Part shown: in pieces, positions 8,658-17,516 of the stretch
How positions within the stretch are numbered: the stretch's first letter is position 1
How the letters are laid out: each line of letters starts with the position of its first letter
DNA from: Marinobacter sp. BGYM27
Lineage (GTDB): Bacteria > Pseudomonadota > Gammaproteobacteria > Pseudomonadales > Oleiphilaceae
Length of the DNA: 64,000 bases
Direction of reading: 5' to 3'
Assembly: GCA_025153445.1 (NCBI GenBank)
Contig: JANZNS010000005.1
Location: 310,001-374,000, forward strand
Translations under genes and position numbers: made by a program
The notes under the pieces: generated by a model
Told to the model about the DNA's origin: nothing
The model's input: the letters and a program-made list of their open reading frames with translations, nothing else
The model's database searches: none

Positions 8658-9113
8658 ATGGCGGACATTCATATCGAGGAGTTTTACAAGGACACGGCCA
8701 TTATCCTTGTTCAACTCTACAACGCCTTCCCCCGCAAGGTGACGCTCTACGTCGAGGACATTGCAGGACCGGATTCCCCCGACGAATTCGGCCTGCACAG
8801 TCGCCGGCACAGAGCCTGTTTTTCCACCATGCTGTGGCTCGCAGCCGAAGGCCATATCCGCTACGACGATACCATCCTCCAGAATGCAGCAGACCAAGCC
8901 GTCCTCACTCAGACCGCATTCGTCTGTCTCAACACCCCTGCAAGGGACGGTCGGTTATCGCCGGAACTGATGAACCGGATACCGTCCTCCCCAGAGGACG
9001 CGCCGCCTTTCATCCAGTCGGACATGTCAACGAATATTCACTTGCTGCGATCCGCATTGAAAGATGGCAATTCATCGTTTCTCGCAGAAGTTGTCAAGGC
9101 CGTGCTCTTTTAA
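8658..9113 (+). CDS. Conserved hypothetical protein
   Basis: A 151-residue protein with no recognised domain. It has an acidic helical N-terminus (IHIEEFYKDTAIILVQLYNAFPRKVTLYVEDIAG), then a stretch with several conserved-looking aromatic and His residues (HRACFSTMLWLAAEGHIRY), and ends in LLRSALKDGNSSFLAEVVKAVLF. There is no signal peptide or clear membrane segment. The second region has the feel of a winged-helix (STMLWLAAEGHIRYDDTI), but this is weak. It lies 20 bases after alaA with an AGGC/AGGCG ribosome site, so it may share that transcript. Coding is supported by its clean placement between two real genes and its normal codon usage. Confidence 0.65.
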   Translation: MADIHIEEFYKDTAIILVQLYNAFPRKVTLYVEDIAGPDSPDEFGLHSRRHRACFSTMLWLAAEGHIRYDDTILQNAADQAVLTQTAFVCLNTPARDGRLSPELMNRIPSSPEDAPPFIQSDMSTNIHLLRSALKDGNSSFLAEVVKAVLF

Positions 9114-9267
9114 ACGCCGTTTCTTGAGGAAGCGCCCAGACCTTTGAGTGACCTGCCCCCTCCATCAAAACAGTCTTTACTTAAATTACTGTAAACCTAT
9201 TGAACAAAATCCTGTCTGACCCGATATTCTCCGACATATCTCTGATTCAGTCTTTCAGGAACACACC

Positions 9268-10146
9268 ATGAGAATCTTGCTTTTACTGGGCACCAACCTT
9301 GCCGTCATACTCGTCGCCAGCATCACGTTGCGCTTGCTGGGTCTGGACAGCTATCTCACCGAAAACGGCATCAACTACCAGTCACTGCTGGTTTTTGCAG
9401 CGGTGATCGGATTTGGCGGATCGCTTGTTTCGTTGCTGATCTCCAAGAAAATGGCCATGTGGAGCACGCGCGCCCAGATTATCGAGAACCCGAAAACACC
9501 TGCTGAGCGCTGGCTGGTGGACACTGTGGCTGAACTGGCGCAGAAAGCGGGGATTGGTATGCCGGATGTTGCGATTTTTCCCGCCTCCCAATCCAACGCG
9601 TTTGCCACTGGATGGAATAAAAACAGCGCGCTGGTAGCCGTCAGCCAGGGACTCTTGCAACGCTTCGATAAATCGGAAATCCGCGCAGTTCTGGGTCACG
9701 AGATTGGCCATGTGGCCAACGGTGATATGGTGACACTTGCGCTTATACAAGGCGTCGTGAACACCTTCGTGTTTTTCGCTGCTCGCGTGATCGGATCCAT
9801 TGTGGATCGGGTTGTATTCCGCAACGAAAACGGTCATGGCATTGGTTTTTTTGTGGTCAGCCTTGTTGCTGAGCTCGTACTCGGCATTCTGGCGAGTACG
9901 ATCGTGTTCTGGTTCTCACGGCGAAGAGAGTTTCGTGCGGACGTTGCCGGCGCAGAGTTAGCAGGGCGCAGCGCGATGATCAGCGCTTTGAACCGTTTGC
10001 GCCAGGAAAGCGAAGTACCGGACCAGATGCCGGACACGCTCCAGGCTTTCGGTATCAACCGCGGCGCCCGCCAGGGGTTAAGTGCGCTATTTATGACTCA
10101 CCCTCCCCTTGAAGAAAGGATCGCTGCACTCCAGAGTAGGTCATAA
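9268..10146 (+). CDS. htpX: Membrane zinc metalloprotease HtpX
   Basis: A 292-residue M48B protease that degrades misfolded membrane proteins in the inner membrane, working alongside FtsH. Two N-terminal membrane helices (residues about 4-24 and 33-55) are followed by the zinc motif [13 protein letters not shown] with His144, Glu145 and His148. Two further hydrophobic segments and the third ligand region [14 protein letters not shown] come next, then the family end [13 protein letters not shown]. Length and layout match E. coli HtpX (293 residues). A CAGGAA ribosome site precedes the ATG. The gene stands alone on its transcript. Heat or envelope stress control is known in the family; I see no clear stress promoter here. 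Confidence 0.96.
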   Translation: MRILLLLGTNLAVILVASITLRLLGLDSYLTENGINYQSLLVFAAVIGFGGSLVSLLISKKMAMWSTRAQIIENPKTPAERWLVDTVAELAQKAGIGMPDVAIFPASQSNAFATGWNKNSALVAVSQGLLQRFDKSEIRAVLGHEIGHVANGDMVTLALIQGVVNTFVFFAARVIGSIVDRVVFRNENGHGIGFFVVSLVAELVLGILASTIVFWFSRRREFRADVAGAELAGRSAMISALNRLRQESEVPDQMPDTLQAFGINRGARQGLSALFMTHPPLEERIAALQSRS

Positions 10147-10365
10147 GGGAGCAGCATTGACTGCCGGCGGGTCACGCCACTGCCATTGCACCACCTTTGT
10201 ACAATGGCGGTAAAACCGAAGGCTCGTCAGAATGGGGAAGTTGGTTAATAATGAAACAGAAGGTTGAGAGGACTGTCACGACTTCAGTGTCATCGTTGCG
10301 ACATAATCGAACCGTATCCTGAGACGGAACTTGGATAAACAGAGACGAAAGAGGCCAGACACGTG

Positions 10366-10536
10366 ATGACCGATACACAGTCAACGGAATCCTGGATGAA
10401 TGGTGCTGCAATCATTCTTTCTGATGGAAGGGAAATTCCAATTACCGATACTATGGTGCGCAGTTCGCTCGAAAAACTGGCCGCCGATGACGAAGACGAC
10501 CAGCAAACGTCACGGGTCGCAAACGGCGGCCGCTGA
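10366..10536 (+). CDS. PA1571-type small conserved protein
   Basis: A 56-residue frame, ATG 10366 to TGA 10534-10536. The core WMNGAAIILSDGREIPITD, followed by MVRSSLEKLA, matches what I recall of the small PA1571 family of Pseudomonas and relatives (NGAAII.x.GREIPIT), which has no known function. The remainder is an acidic linker (ADDEDDQQ) and a glycine-rich tail. There is no signal peptide. The gene lies in the gap between htpX and pdxB on the plus strand, opposite to pdxB. Family recognition comes from memory of the motif and should be confirmed by a profile search. Confidence 0.7.
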   Translation: MTDTQSTESWMNGAAIILSDGREIPITDTMVRSSLEKLAADDEDDQQTSRVANGGR

Positions 10537-10553
10537 TTCAGCGACCGGCCACT

Positions 10554-11702
10554 TCAGCTTTTCAGTTTGAACTCCAGCGCACGGAACACCTGCTGGAGTT
10601 CTTTCACCCCGCCTTTTAGCTGAATCTTGGTGCTTGAGAACTCCCTACGTATCGGATAGTCCCGCCGCATGGCATCAAATGCTGCCGCTCTCTGGTCTGC
10701 AGGTAGCAACAGGGAACGGCGATAGAACGCATCATCCTTACGCACATCGTAACAGGCCCGAATCGCAAGATGAGCCGCGTCCAGCGCATTGGCCGATGAC
10801 GTAAACGAAAGTTTTCCAAGTGCCGGATCACTCATGAACTGGCCGCTTTGCTTGCGTGCAGGCAACCCCAGAAACCGGCATAACGCCTGGTAAATCATCT
10901 CGGTTCCGCCAACTTTGCCCTCAAGGCTGTAGCCCGCAATGTGTGGCGTGACCATCCACAAGCGATCCGCCAACTCTTTATCTATTTCCGGCTCACTCTC
11001 CCATACGTCTAACGCAACGTAAGGGCTATTCTCAACCTGCAAACGCTGTTTCAGGGCAGCGCTGTCGATGACACCGCCGCGACTGGTATTGATCAGTAAC
11101 TGATCGCTGGTAAGGCTTTCAAGACGACCTGCATCCAGCATGTGATATGTGGGAAATTCACCTTCCCGGGTAAGCGGCGTATGCAGCGTTACCACATCAC
11201 ATTGCAATACCTCCTCCAGCGAACTGAAATCGTCCTCACCTTCATTTTCGGCGCGAATGGGGTCGTGGACACAAACGTCAAAGCCCAGCCGATTCAGTCG
11301 CGTCCAAAGTCTGCTACCCACATTCCCGGCACCTACGATCCCTACACTCAGATCGGTCCAGTCATCGTAGCCCCGCTGTTCGGCGTATACCGACAAACAA
11401 CTCAGCACATACTCAGTCACGCTTGCTGCATTGCAGCCTGGCGCGCAACCGAAGGCGATACCTTTTGACTTGAGCCAGTCCACATCCACATGATCGGTGC
11501 CAATAGTGGCCGTGCCGACGAACTTCACCCGGCTACCCTCAAGCAGCGCCTGATCCACCCGGGTGACGGAGCGCACCAGCAGAATATCCGCATCGCGCAC
11601 CTGATCCGCCGTCAGCGTGCGTCCGGAAACCCGTCTGATTGTTCCAATATCCTCAAAGAACGCATTCAACAAGGGGATATTTTCGTCTGCAACAATTAAC
11701 AT
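10554..11702 (-). CDS. pdxB: Erythronate-4-phosphate dehydrogenase
   Basis: A 382-residue D-2-hydroxyacid dehydrogenase that oxidises 4-phosphoerythronate in the DXP-dependent route to pyridoxal phosphate. Features: N-terminal MLIVADENIPLLNAFF; the Rossmann fingerprint VGIVGAGNVGSRL; the catalytic Arg in LINTSRGGVID; the Glu in VWESEPEID; His in TPHIAGYSLEGK; and a C-terminal dimerisation domain from about residue 290 that is specific to PdxB. The length matches E. coli PdxB (378). An AGGAAAGG ribosome site supports the ATG. The gene is 14 bases downstream of rhlB on the same strand and may be read with it. Confidence 0.96.
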   Translation of the reverse strand: MLIVADENIPLLNAFFEDIGTIRRVSGRTLTADQVRDADILLVRSVTRVDQALLEGSRVKFVGTATIGTDHVDVDWLKSKGIAFGCAPGCNAASVTEYVLSCLSVYAEQRGYDDWTDLSVGIVGAGNVGSRLWTRLNRLGFDVCVHDPIRAENEGEDDFSSLEEVLQCDVVTLHTPLTREGEFPTYHMLDAGRLESLTSDQLLINTSRGGVIDSAALKQRLQVENSPYVALDVWESEPEIDKELADRLWMVTPHIAGYSLEGKVGGTEMIYQALCRFLGLPARKQSGQFMSDPALGKLSFTSSANALDAAHLAIRACYDVRKDDAFYRRSLLLPADQRAAAFDAMRRDYPIRREFSSTKIQLKGGVKELQQVFRALEFKLKS

Positions 11703-11716
11703 CGCCTTTCCTCGTA

Positions 11717-12985
11717 TTAAGCCCGACGTGGCGGCCGGCGCCCGGTAGACGGCCGACGACGGTTCCGCTGACGGGTAATCGGCGGCTTTTCAAGCGCTGC
11801 CATCAATGACTCTTCCGGCACGGTGCAAGTCAACTTCTGACCGATATACTTTTCGATAGGAGGCAGCGAGAAGGCATCATCCTCACTGGCAAAGCTGATA
11901 GAGGCGCCTTCCTGCCCTGCCCGACCGGTACGGCCGATACGATGGACGTAGTCCTCGGCATTTTCCGGCAGGTGGTAGTTGAAAACATGGGTCACCCCAT
12001 CAACGTGAATCCCCCGACCCGCAACATCCGTCGCGACCAGAGCCTTGATGCTGCCTTCCTTGAATTTTTCCAGTGTTCGCAGGCGCTTGTTCTGTGCAAT
12101 TTCACCTGACAGCAACGCCGTGCTCACATCCTGTCGTTTGAGATCTTCTTCCAGATCCCGGCACTGGTCGCGCCTGTTGGCAAAGATGATCGCCTTGGAA
12201 ACTTCCGGACGCTTGAGGTAATTGACCAATACTGTGAGTTTGTCATCACCGCCGACCATGTAGACGGTCTGTTTGACCCGCTCCGCCGTTTTCTGCTCTG
12301 GCTCAATTTCGACAAATTCAGCGCTTCGCGTCCACATAGAAGCCAGATTCAATACATCCTGATTAAAGGTGGCGCTGAACAACAGAGTCTGTCGCTCTTC
12401 CTTTGGCGTGCACTTGCGGATGATCCGTTTAACATCTGGAATAAAACCCATATCCAGCATGCGATCGGCTTCATCAATGATCAGCATGTCGAGCTGATCG
12501 AGGAACACATCCTGTGATCCCAGGAAGTCGATTAATCGTCCTGGCGTGGCAACCAGCACATCCACCACCTCGTTGCGGAGTTGGTCGCGCTGTTTGTCGT
12601 AGTTCATTCCACCCAGTACGGTTACCACATTATGGCCGGTATGCGCACACAGGGTTTCCGCATCCTCGGCTATTTGCATCGCCAATTCACGGGTCGGAGC
12701 CAAAGCCAGAATGCGCGGTTCTGACGCGAACTGCTCGTTTTCAGGAATCGGTGATGCCAGCATGCGCTGAATCGCTGTAATCAGAAACGCAGCGGTTTTG
12801 CCTGTGCCGGTCTGGGCCTGACCAATCAGGTCATTGCCGGCAAGAGTCAGTGGTAATGTTTCAGATTGAATGGGGGTGCAGTATTCGAAGCCAATACCGG
12901 CGATCGCTTTCTGCAACTTCGCATCCAGTTTAAAGTCGGTAAAGCGGGCTTTCCCTTCTACTTCAGGAACATCAATATTATTCAA
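11717..12985 (-). CDS. rhlB: DEAD-box RNA helicase RhlB-like
   Basis: A 422-residue DEAD-box ATP-dependent RNA helicase. Motifs in order: the Q-motif region FEYCTPIQSETLP, Walker A AQTGTGKTAA, PTRELAMQ, TPGRLIDF, DEAD (LIIDEADRMLDMGF), SAT (LLFSATF), and HRIGRTGRAGQ, with a basic arginine-rich tail (RQRNRRRPSTGRRPPRR). The N-terminus and length fit RhlB, the helicase of the RNA degradosome. The start is TTG with a strong GGAGG site 5 bases upstream; no better ATG is present. Other DEAD-box helicases share these motifs, so the RhlB identity is likely but not certain. Confidence 0.85.
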   Translation of the reverse strand: MNNIDVPEVEGKARFTDFKLDAKLQKAIAGIGFEYCTPIQSETLPLTLAGNDLIGQAQTGTGKTAAFLITAIQRMLASPIPENEQFASEPRILALAPTRELAMQIAEDAETLCAHTGHNVVTVLGGMNYDKQRDQLRNEVVDVLVATPGRLIDFLGSQDVFLDQLDMLIIDEADRMLDMGFIPDVKRIIRKCTPKEERQTLLFSATFNQDVLNLASMWTRSAEFVEIEPEQKTAERVKQTVYMVGGDDKLTVLVNYLKRPEVSKAIIFANRRDQCRDLEEDLKRQDVSTALLSGEIAQNKRLRTLEKFKEGSIKALVATDVAGRGIHVDGVTHVFNYHLPENAEDYVHRIGRTGRAGQEGASISFASEDDAFSLPPIEKYIGQKLTCTVPEESLMAALEKPPITRQRNRRRPSTGRRPPRRA

Positions 12986-13149
12986 CGGGTCCTCCCGGCA
13001 CTATGATTCAACACGTTGGTGAGTGCGGGTTGAAAGCGCTTCGATTTCAACGCCAGGCCACCAATCACAACGCATCGTGCGTAAATTTCTGCCGTCTATT
13101 ATGGACGATAAACGGATAATCAGCCCCGACATTCAATGAGGCTCTGTCG

Positions 13150-13740
13150 CTAGAGCGCAGCTGGCGCCTGCGCGTGGTTAAATTCCTTATCGGCTGCGCA
13201 GCCTGTAGCAGCGCCCCTGAAACAATCAGGGCCAAATTCGGCATGACGGCCATAAAAATCGAGCAACGCGTCTTTGAAAAGAGCAGCCCGTGGCGGCAAT
13301 CCATTGACGACATACCGTTGGGCCTGCTCTGAAACACGGGCACGGAACACATCTTCATCCGCCGGGCCCTCACCCGAGAGGTTGTCAACGCTGATATTAA
13401 ACTTAGAGCCGGCTGCAGCAGAAAAAACCCATTCTAGCGCCTGCGGCTTTATCTCCGCTTTTTCGAATGCCGCCTGCTGCTGTTCTGTACGACCGTCTGG
13501 ACAATACCAGTAACCGTAGTCATGTAACATACGGCGACGCTCGCCGGCTATGCACCAATGGCTAACCTCGTGCAAGGCACTGGCAAAATAGCCATGAGCA
13601 AAAATTACCCGGTGATGAGCATCGGCATCAGAAGCGGGAATGTATTCGGGCTCTATGTCCCCTTTAACAAGACGTGTGCGCCACTTCTCGAGAAAAAGGT
13701 CATTGAACAACATGATGAGATCGTCAGGATGGTGTTTCAT
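13150..13740 (-). CDS. epmC: Elongation factor P hydroxylase EpmC (YfcM family)
   Basis: A 196-residue protein of the YfcM/EpmC family, which hydroxylates the beta-lysyl-lysine side chain of elongation factor P as the last step of its modification. The hallmark is FAHGYFASALHEVSHWCIAG, with HExxH-type metal ligands (HEVSHW), followed by RRRMLHDYGYWYCPDGRT. The family uses a non-haem metal site. The reading frame ends in a short stretch rich in alanine (AQAPAAL), slightly longer than in E. coli (182 residues). The partner genes epmA and epmB are not in this window. It lies upstream of rhlB on the same strand, 164 bases away. Confidence 0.92.
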   Translation of the reverse strand: MKHHPDDLIMLFNDLFLEKWRTRLVKGDIEPEYIPASDADAHHRVIFAHGYFASALHEVSHWCIAGERRRMLHDYGYWYCPDGRTEQQQAAFEKAEIKPQALEWVFSAAAGSKFNISVDNLSGEGPADEDVFRARVSEQAQRYVVNGLPPRAALFKDALLDFYGRHAEFGPDCFRGAATGCAADKEFNHAQAPAAL

Positions 13741-13988
13741 GCGAGCGCTATTGTGCGTCTTTCACGCTTTCAATACCAGCCTGCCCCTCATTCCGCAAGT
13801 ATTACCGGGTTACAGCGGCCTTCCGATACCGGAACTGACGAACGGTTTACACTCGAAACAGGGAACTTTCTGGTAACATTCCGCACCAAGAGTTGCTCTA
13901 AACAAGCCCGTTAGCGCTTCAGATATGCTGTGAGGCGCCTTGCTTGTAACGCAACCCAACACCTAACTAGAGATCCAGAATCACCGTG

Positions 13989-15926
13989 ATGCAGTTCATT
14001 TCCCACGGCAGCGCACAAGTTTCCTTCCGGCAAATCATTGCGTCAATGATGTTCAGTCTGGTGCTACTTGGAAGCGCATCATCCGTTCAGGCTTTTGATT
14101 TTGGAAAATCGGCAACGGCCGGTGCCATGGGCGAGTTCCTGCCAGTGGATGAAGCCTTACCGTTTACATCCGGACTTTCAGAAGACGGTGTGTCCCTGAG
14201 CTGGAACATTGCGCCGGAGCACTATCTCTATCGCGGTCGCATTTCAGTCAAAGCCGACGATGACAGGGTGACCATCTCCGAGCCCGTTTTCTCTAAACTC
14301 GGACACGACAAACAGGATCCCTATTTTGGTGAGGTTGTTGTCTTTACCGAACCTGTCTCTGCCGACGTCGCGATCACATTGCCGGAGGGCATGAAAGAGG
14401 CCAACCTTAAAGTCACCTATCAGGGATGCGCGGATGCCGGTCTTTGCTATCCGCCCCAAACCCGCGATGTGCTTTACATCAGCAACGCCACTTCAACGCC
14501 GGCAGCGCCTGACAATACGATGTCTCCCGCTTCCACACCCATCGCGGCGGCTACTGCGGCGGTAGCCATCGAGTCGCCCGTCAATACGGATAGTGCAACT
14601 GGCATCGCCGGCATTCTCGCCAATCAATCAACAGCGGTGATTATCGGACTTTTCCTGCTGCTCGGACTTGGCCTGACCTTTACGCCTTGTGTCCTGCCAA
14701 TGATTCCCATTATTTCGACACTGGTGTCGAGCCGAACCACGTCATCAACGGCCCAGGCTCTCATGCTTTCTGTCAGTTACGTAGTCGGCATGGCGCTTAC
14801 CTATGCAGCGGCAGGTGTAATCACAGGTATGCTTGGCGCCAGCTTTAACCTCCAGGCTCACCTCCAGTCGCCTGTGGTTCTCAGCGTGTTCGCAGCACTG
14901 TTTATCCTGTTTGCACTTTCAATGTTCGGGATGTTCGATATTCAGCTACCTGCATTCCTGCGGGATCGCCTGAACAATGCGAGCCAGCGCATGTCCGGTG
15001 GCAAGGTGGCCAGCGTGTTCGGTATCGGCGCCCTTTCCGCTTTGATCGTGTCGCCCTGTGTATCCGCACCGCTGGCGGGAAGTCTGATTTACATCAGCAC
15101 TACGCAGGATGCCGTGCTCGGTGGAGCCGCATTATTTGCACTTGGGCTTGGCATGGGAATTCCACTGATTCTGGTTGCTGTCGGCGGACGACGCTTGCTA
15201 CCAACAGCCGGCGCCTGGATGAACACCGTGAAAGCTGTCTATGGCGTGATGCTGCTTGCGGTATCAATCTGGTTACTTGAGCGCCTTGTGCCCGGCTGGG
15301 CATCAATGGTGTTGTGGGGGCTCCTCGCGGCTGTCACCGGCGTACAATTGGGCGCCTTTGAAAGTGCAAGAGCCGGCTGGCAGCGCACCTGGAAAGGCCT
15401 CGGACTGGTGCTATTCGCCTATGCGCTCGCACTGCTTGGCGGCGCGATGACCGGCGCAACTGATCCGCTTCGTCCTCTGGAACCGCTGGTCACCGGCGCA
15501 GGTTCGGGCAATGCTGGCAATGCCGCAACAGCCGGACATGCTGAAACCGGTTTTGTGCAAGTGGCGGAACCTGCTGAACTGCGCACGCTGATGGCCGCCG
15601 CAGCCAATAGCGGAAAGCCGGTCATGCTCGATTTTTATGCCGATTGGTGCATCAGCTGTAAGGTTATGGAGCGCAATGTGTTCAGTCGACCGAGCGTACA
15701 GTCGGCATTGAGCGGATTCACCCTGTTGCAGATCGATGTGACCGACAACTCGCCGGCCCAGCAAGCCCTGCTTGATGAGTTAGGCCTGTTCGGACCACCC
15801 GCAATTTTGTTTTATGACGCCAGTGGCAACGAGCTGAAACCCGCACGCGTTATGGGCGAAATGGATCGGGAGCAGTTCCTCGCCCATATTAATGGCCTGC
15901 CCGATACCATTACCTCCTCCCTGTGA
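13989..15926 (+). CDS. dsbD: Thiol:disulfide interchange protein DsbD
   Basis: The protein of about 645 residues passes electrons from cytoplasmic thioredoxin across the inner membrane to periplasmic DsbC, DsbG and cytochrome c maturation proteins. In order: signal peptide to about residue 36 (ending SSVQA); a periplasmic DsbD-alpha immunoglobulin-like domain with the Cys pair in YQGCADAGLCYPPQ; a polyalanine linker; eight membrane helices with the two redox cysteines in FTPCVLPMIP and VSPCVSAPL; and a C-terminal periplasmic thioredoxin domain with CxxC in ADWCISCKVMERNVF. An adjacent in-frame GTG (13986) is an alternative start. It overlaps the next gene by 4 bases. It could serve haem c attachment for the cbb3 oxidase encoded nearby, which is inference. 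Confidence 0.95.
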   Translation: MQFISHGSAQVSFRQIIASMMFSLVLLGSASSVQAFDFGKSATAGAMGEFLPVDEALPFTSGLSEDGVSLSWNIAPEHYLYRGRISVKADDDRVTISEPVFSKLGHDKQDPYFGEVVVFTEPVSADVAITLPEGMKEANLKVTYQGCADAGLCYPPQTRDVLYISNATSTPAAPDNTMSPASTPIAAATAAVAIESPVNTDSATGIAGILANQSTAVIIGLFLLLGLGLTFTPCVLPMIPIISTLVSSRTTSSTAQALMLSVSYVVGMALTYAAAGVITGMLGASFNLQAHLQSPVVLSVFAALFILFALSMFGMFDIQLPAFLRDRLNNASQRMSGGKVASVFGIGALSALIVSPCVSAPLAGSLIYISTTQDAVLGGAALFALGLGMGIPLILVAVGGRRLLPTAGAWMNTVKAVYGVMLLAVSIWLLERLVPGWASMVLWGLLAAVTGVQLGAFESARAGWQRTWKGLGLVLFAYALALLGGAMTGATDPLRPLEPLVTGAGSGNAGNAATAGHAETGFVQVAEPAELRTLMAAAANSGKPVMLDFYADWCISCKVMERNVFSRPSVQSALSGFTLLQIDVTDNSPAQQALLDELGLFGPPAILFYDASGNELKPARVMGEMDREQFLAHINGLPDTITSSL

Positions 15927-16780
15927 GCCCACTCTATCGTGGCGCCGCTTGCGTGCTGGCCGGCGAAATGTTGCTGGCGATCATGGGCGCCATTATCAAG
16001 TATCTCGCCCCGGACCTGCCCAATGCTGTTCTCGTTTTTCTTCGCAATGGGCTGGGCCTGCTTATTATCACGCCCATCGTACTGTTCCAGACGGGACCTT
16101 CGGCACTGAAAACCCGGCATTTGCGCTTTCACCTGATGCGCGCGGTAATCGGCGTGAGCGCCATGTACTGCTACTTTTTCAGCCTCAACAATCTGGCGCT
16201 AACAGAGGCCGTACTGCTGAAGCTGACAGCCCCCTTCTTCATCCCGATTATTGCCCTGCTATGGCTAAAGGAAGCGACCAGCTCCAGAATCTGGCTGACG
16301 ATTGCCATCGGCTTTGCCGGCGTACTGGTGCTTCTTGATCCTCAAACGGCCGGGTTCGACGACTACCTGTTTGTTGCCGCCGGGATGCTGGGCGCGCTAC
16401 TCGGCGCAACGGCAAAGGTGACGATCAGGAGAATGGGGGTTGCAGAGCCGAGCGCCCGAATCGTGTTTTATTTCGGTTTGTTTGGCTCCCTGGTTACCGC
16501 GCCCGCGGCGATACTTGGCTGGGTCACACCGACAACCAGTCAGTGGTTCTGGTTAATCGGACTGGCCGCATGTGCCACTCTCGCCCAGATGCTGATTACG
16601 ACCGCTTACCGGATCGCACCGGCCGGCCAGATCGGTCAGTTCACCTATTCTTCCGTGCTGTTTGCTGCACTACTGGGGTGGGTTGTTTTTCTGGAACCGA
16701 CCACTCAGGAACAACTGATCGGCTGTATCCTGATTGTTGGCGCCGGACTCATGAACCTGCGACAGCGCCAGCCAGTGTAA
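15923..16780 (+). CDS. EamA-family drug/metabolite transporter
   Basis: A 285-residue integral membrane protein with about ten hydrophobic helices arranged as two EamA repeats (residues about 8-140 and 148-280), the standard layout of the drug/metabolite transporter superfamily. LAGEMLLAIMGAIIKYLA opens the first repeat, and an inner segment KLTAPFFIPIIALLWLKE closes its helix 4-5 region. The substrate cannot be predicted from sequence; members move amino acids, S-adenosylmethionine or other metabolites. The GTG start overlaps the dsbD stop (GTGA), so it is translationally coupled to dsbD, though a functional link is not established. Confidence 0.88.
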   Translation: MSPLYRGAACVLAGEMLLAIMGAIIKYLAPDLPNAVLVFLRNGLGLLIITPIVLFQTGPSALKTRHLRFHLMRAVIGVSAMYCYFFSLNNLALTEAVLLKLTAPFFIPIIALLWLKEATSSRIWLTIAIGFAGVLVLLDPQTAGFDDYLFVAAGMLGALLGATAKVTIRRMGVAEPSARIVFYFGLFGSLVTAPAAILGWVTPTTSQWFWLIGLAACATLAQMLITTAYRIAPAGQIGQFTYSSVLFAALLGWVVFLEPTTQEQLIGCILIVGAGLMNLRQRQPV

Positions 16781-16826
16781 CCAGGCAATGAAACAAGCGA
16801 GGAAACAGACGGTTAAAGTGTCAAAC

Positions 16827-17066
16827 TCACTGACCTCTGCGGATAAAATAGACAAATAAGGTGTCAGTGTGCTGCTCATCAATCAGCACATGATTCAGAA
16901 ACTGACAAAACCGGGGCACGTCCCGTGTAGTAGAGGGATCTGTCGCCACCACTTTCAATACGCCATCGACTGGCACATCGTGGATGCGATTATGTAACAT
17001 CATCACCGGTTCAGGGCACATCAGCCCGGTTGCATCCAACTCGAGATCAAAACAACGTTCTGACAC
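16827..17066 (-). CDS. tusA: Sulfurtransferase TusA
   Basis: A 79-residue TusA/SirA-like protein, the small sulfur carrier that receives persulfide from IscS and passes it to the TusBCD/TusE relay for 2-thiouridine in tRNA wobble position 34. The family signature CPEP is present as LDATGLMCPEPVMML with Cys17 as the persulfide cysteine. TDPSTTRDVPRFCQF is the second conserved block. The start is GTG with GGAG and AAGG just upstream. It is divergent from a small ABM-domain gene and convergent with the EamA gene. TusA also has reported roles in other sulfur routes, so the tRNA role is the family default. Confidence 0.93.
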   Translation of the reverse strand: MSERCFDLELDATGLMCPEPVMMLHNRIHDVPVDGVLKVVATDPSTTRDVPRFCQFLNHVLIDEQHTDTLFVYFIRRGQ

Positions 17067-17218
17067 ACCTTACTCCCATTCGTTACCGCCTTGTCTCAGG
17101 GGTCGTGCTACCTCTGCTGCCACAGCGCTCCGCTGTGATCCCAGTCGCGCTGACTACGCAAAATCGCCAACCACGTGCTAGATTAAAATGACCAGATCAA
17201 AGAGCTGTGGAGGATATT

Positions 17219-17503
17219 ATGATCCGGGTATTAATAGACCGCCATATTGCTGACACGCTTGAATCCGTCTACGAACTCAACTCCCGCACACTGCTCCAGC
17301 ACGCCGTCGCGACCCGCGGATTCATTTCGGGTGAAACCCTTGTCGACTCCCAGGACCCCAATCACAGGCTAACGCTTTGCAACTGGCGTTCAACGGCGGA
17401 CTGGGACAAATGGTATCACTCCGAAGAACGCAAAGAACTGATGAACGAACTGGTGCCGATCATGGATCAGGACGAGAAAATCATCATTCTCGAACAACAC
17501 TGA
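17219..17503 (+). CDS. Antibiotic biosynthesis monooxygenase (ABM) domain protein
   Basis: A 94-residue dimeric alpha-beta barrel protein of the ABM family. I start at ATG 17219 (MIRVLIDRHI) because GGAGGA lies directly upstream; the frame extends 12 bases further without a better site. Family features: an N-terminal strand, GETLVDSQDPNHRLTLCNWRSTADWDKWYHSEER, and a final strand EKIIILEQH. Members include haem-degrading, quinol-oxidising and polyketide monooxygenases as well as many of unknown role. This one is too small and unaccompanied to specify. It is convergent with rlmM, with only 13 bases between. Confidence 0.8.
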   Translation: MIRVLIDRHIADTLESVYELNSRTLLQHAVATRGFISGETLVDSQDPNHRLTLCNWRSTADWDKWYHSEERKELMNELVPIMDQDEKIIILEQH

Positions 17504-17516
17504 CCGGCAGTGGCGT

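Noticed and set aside
9170-9192. Inverted ACAGT/ACTGT near the htpX promoter
   Set aside because: Only five-base arms in AT-rich DNA; chance occurrence is likely.
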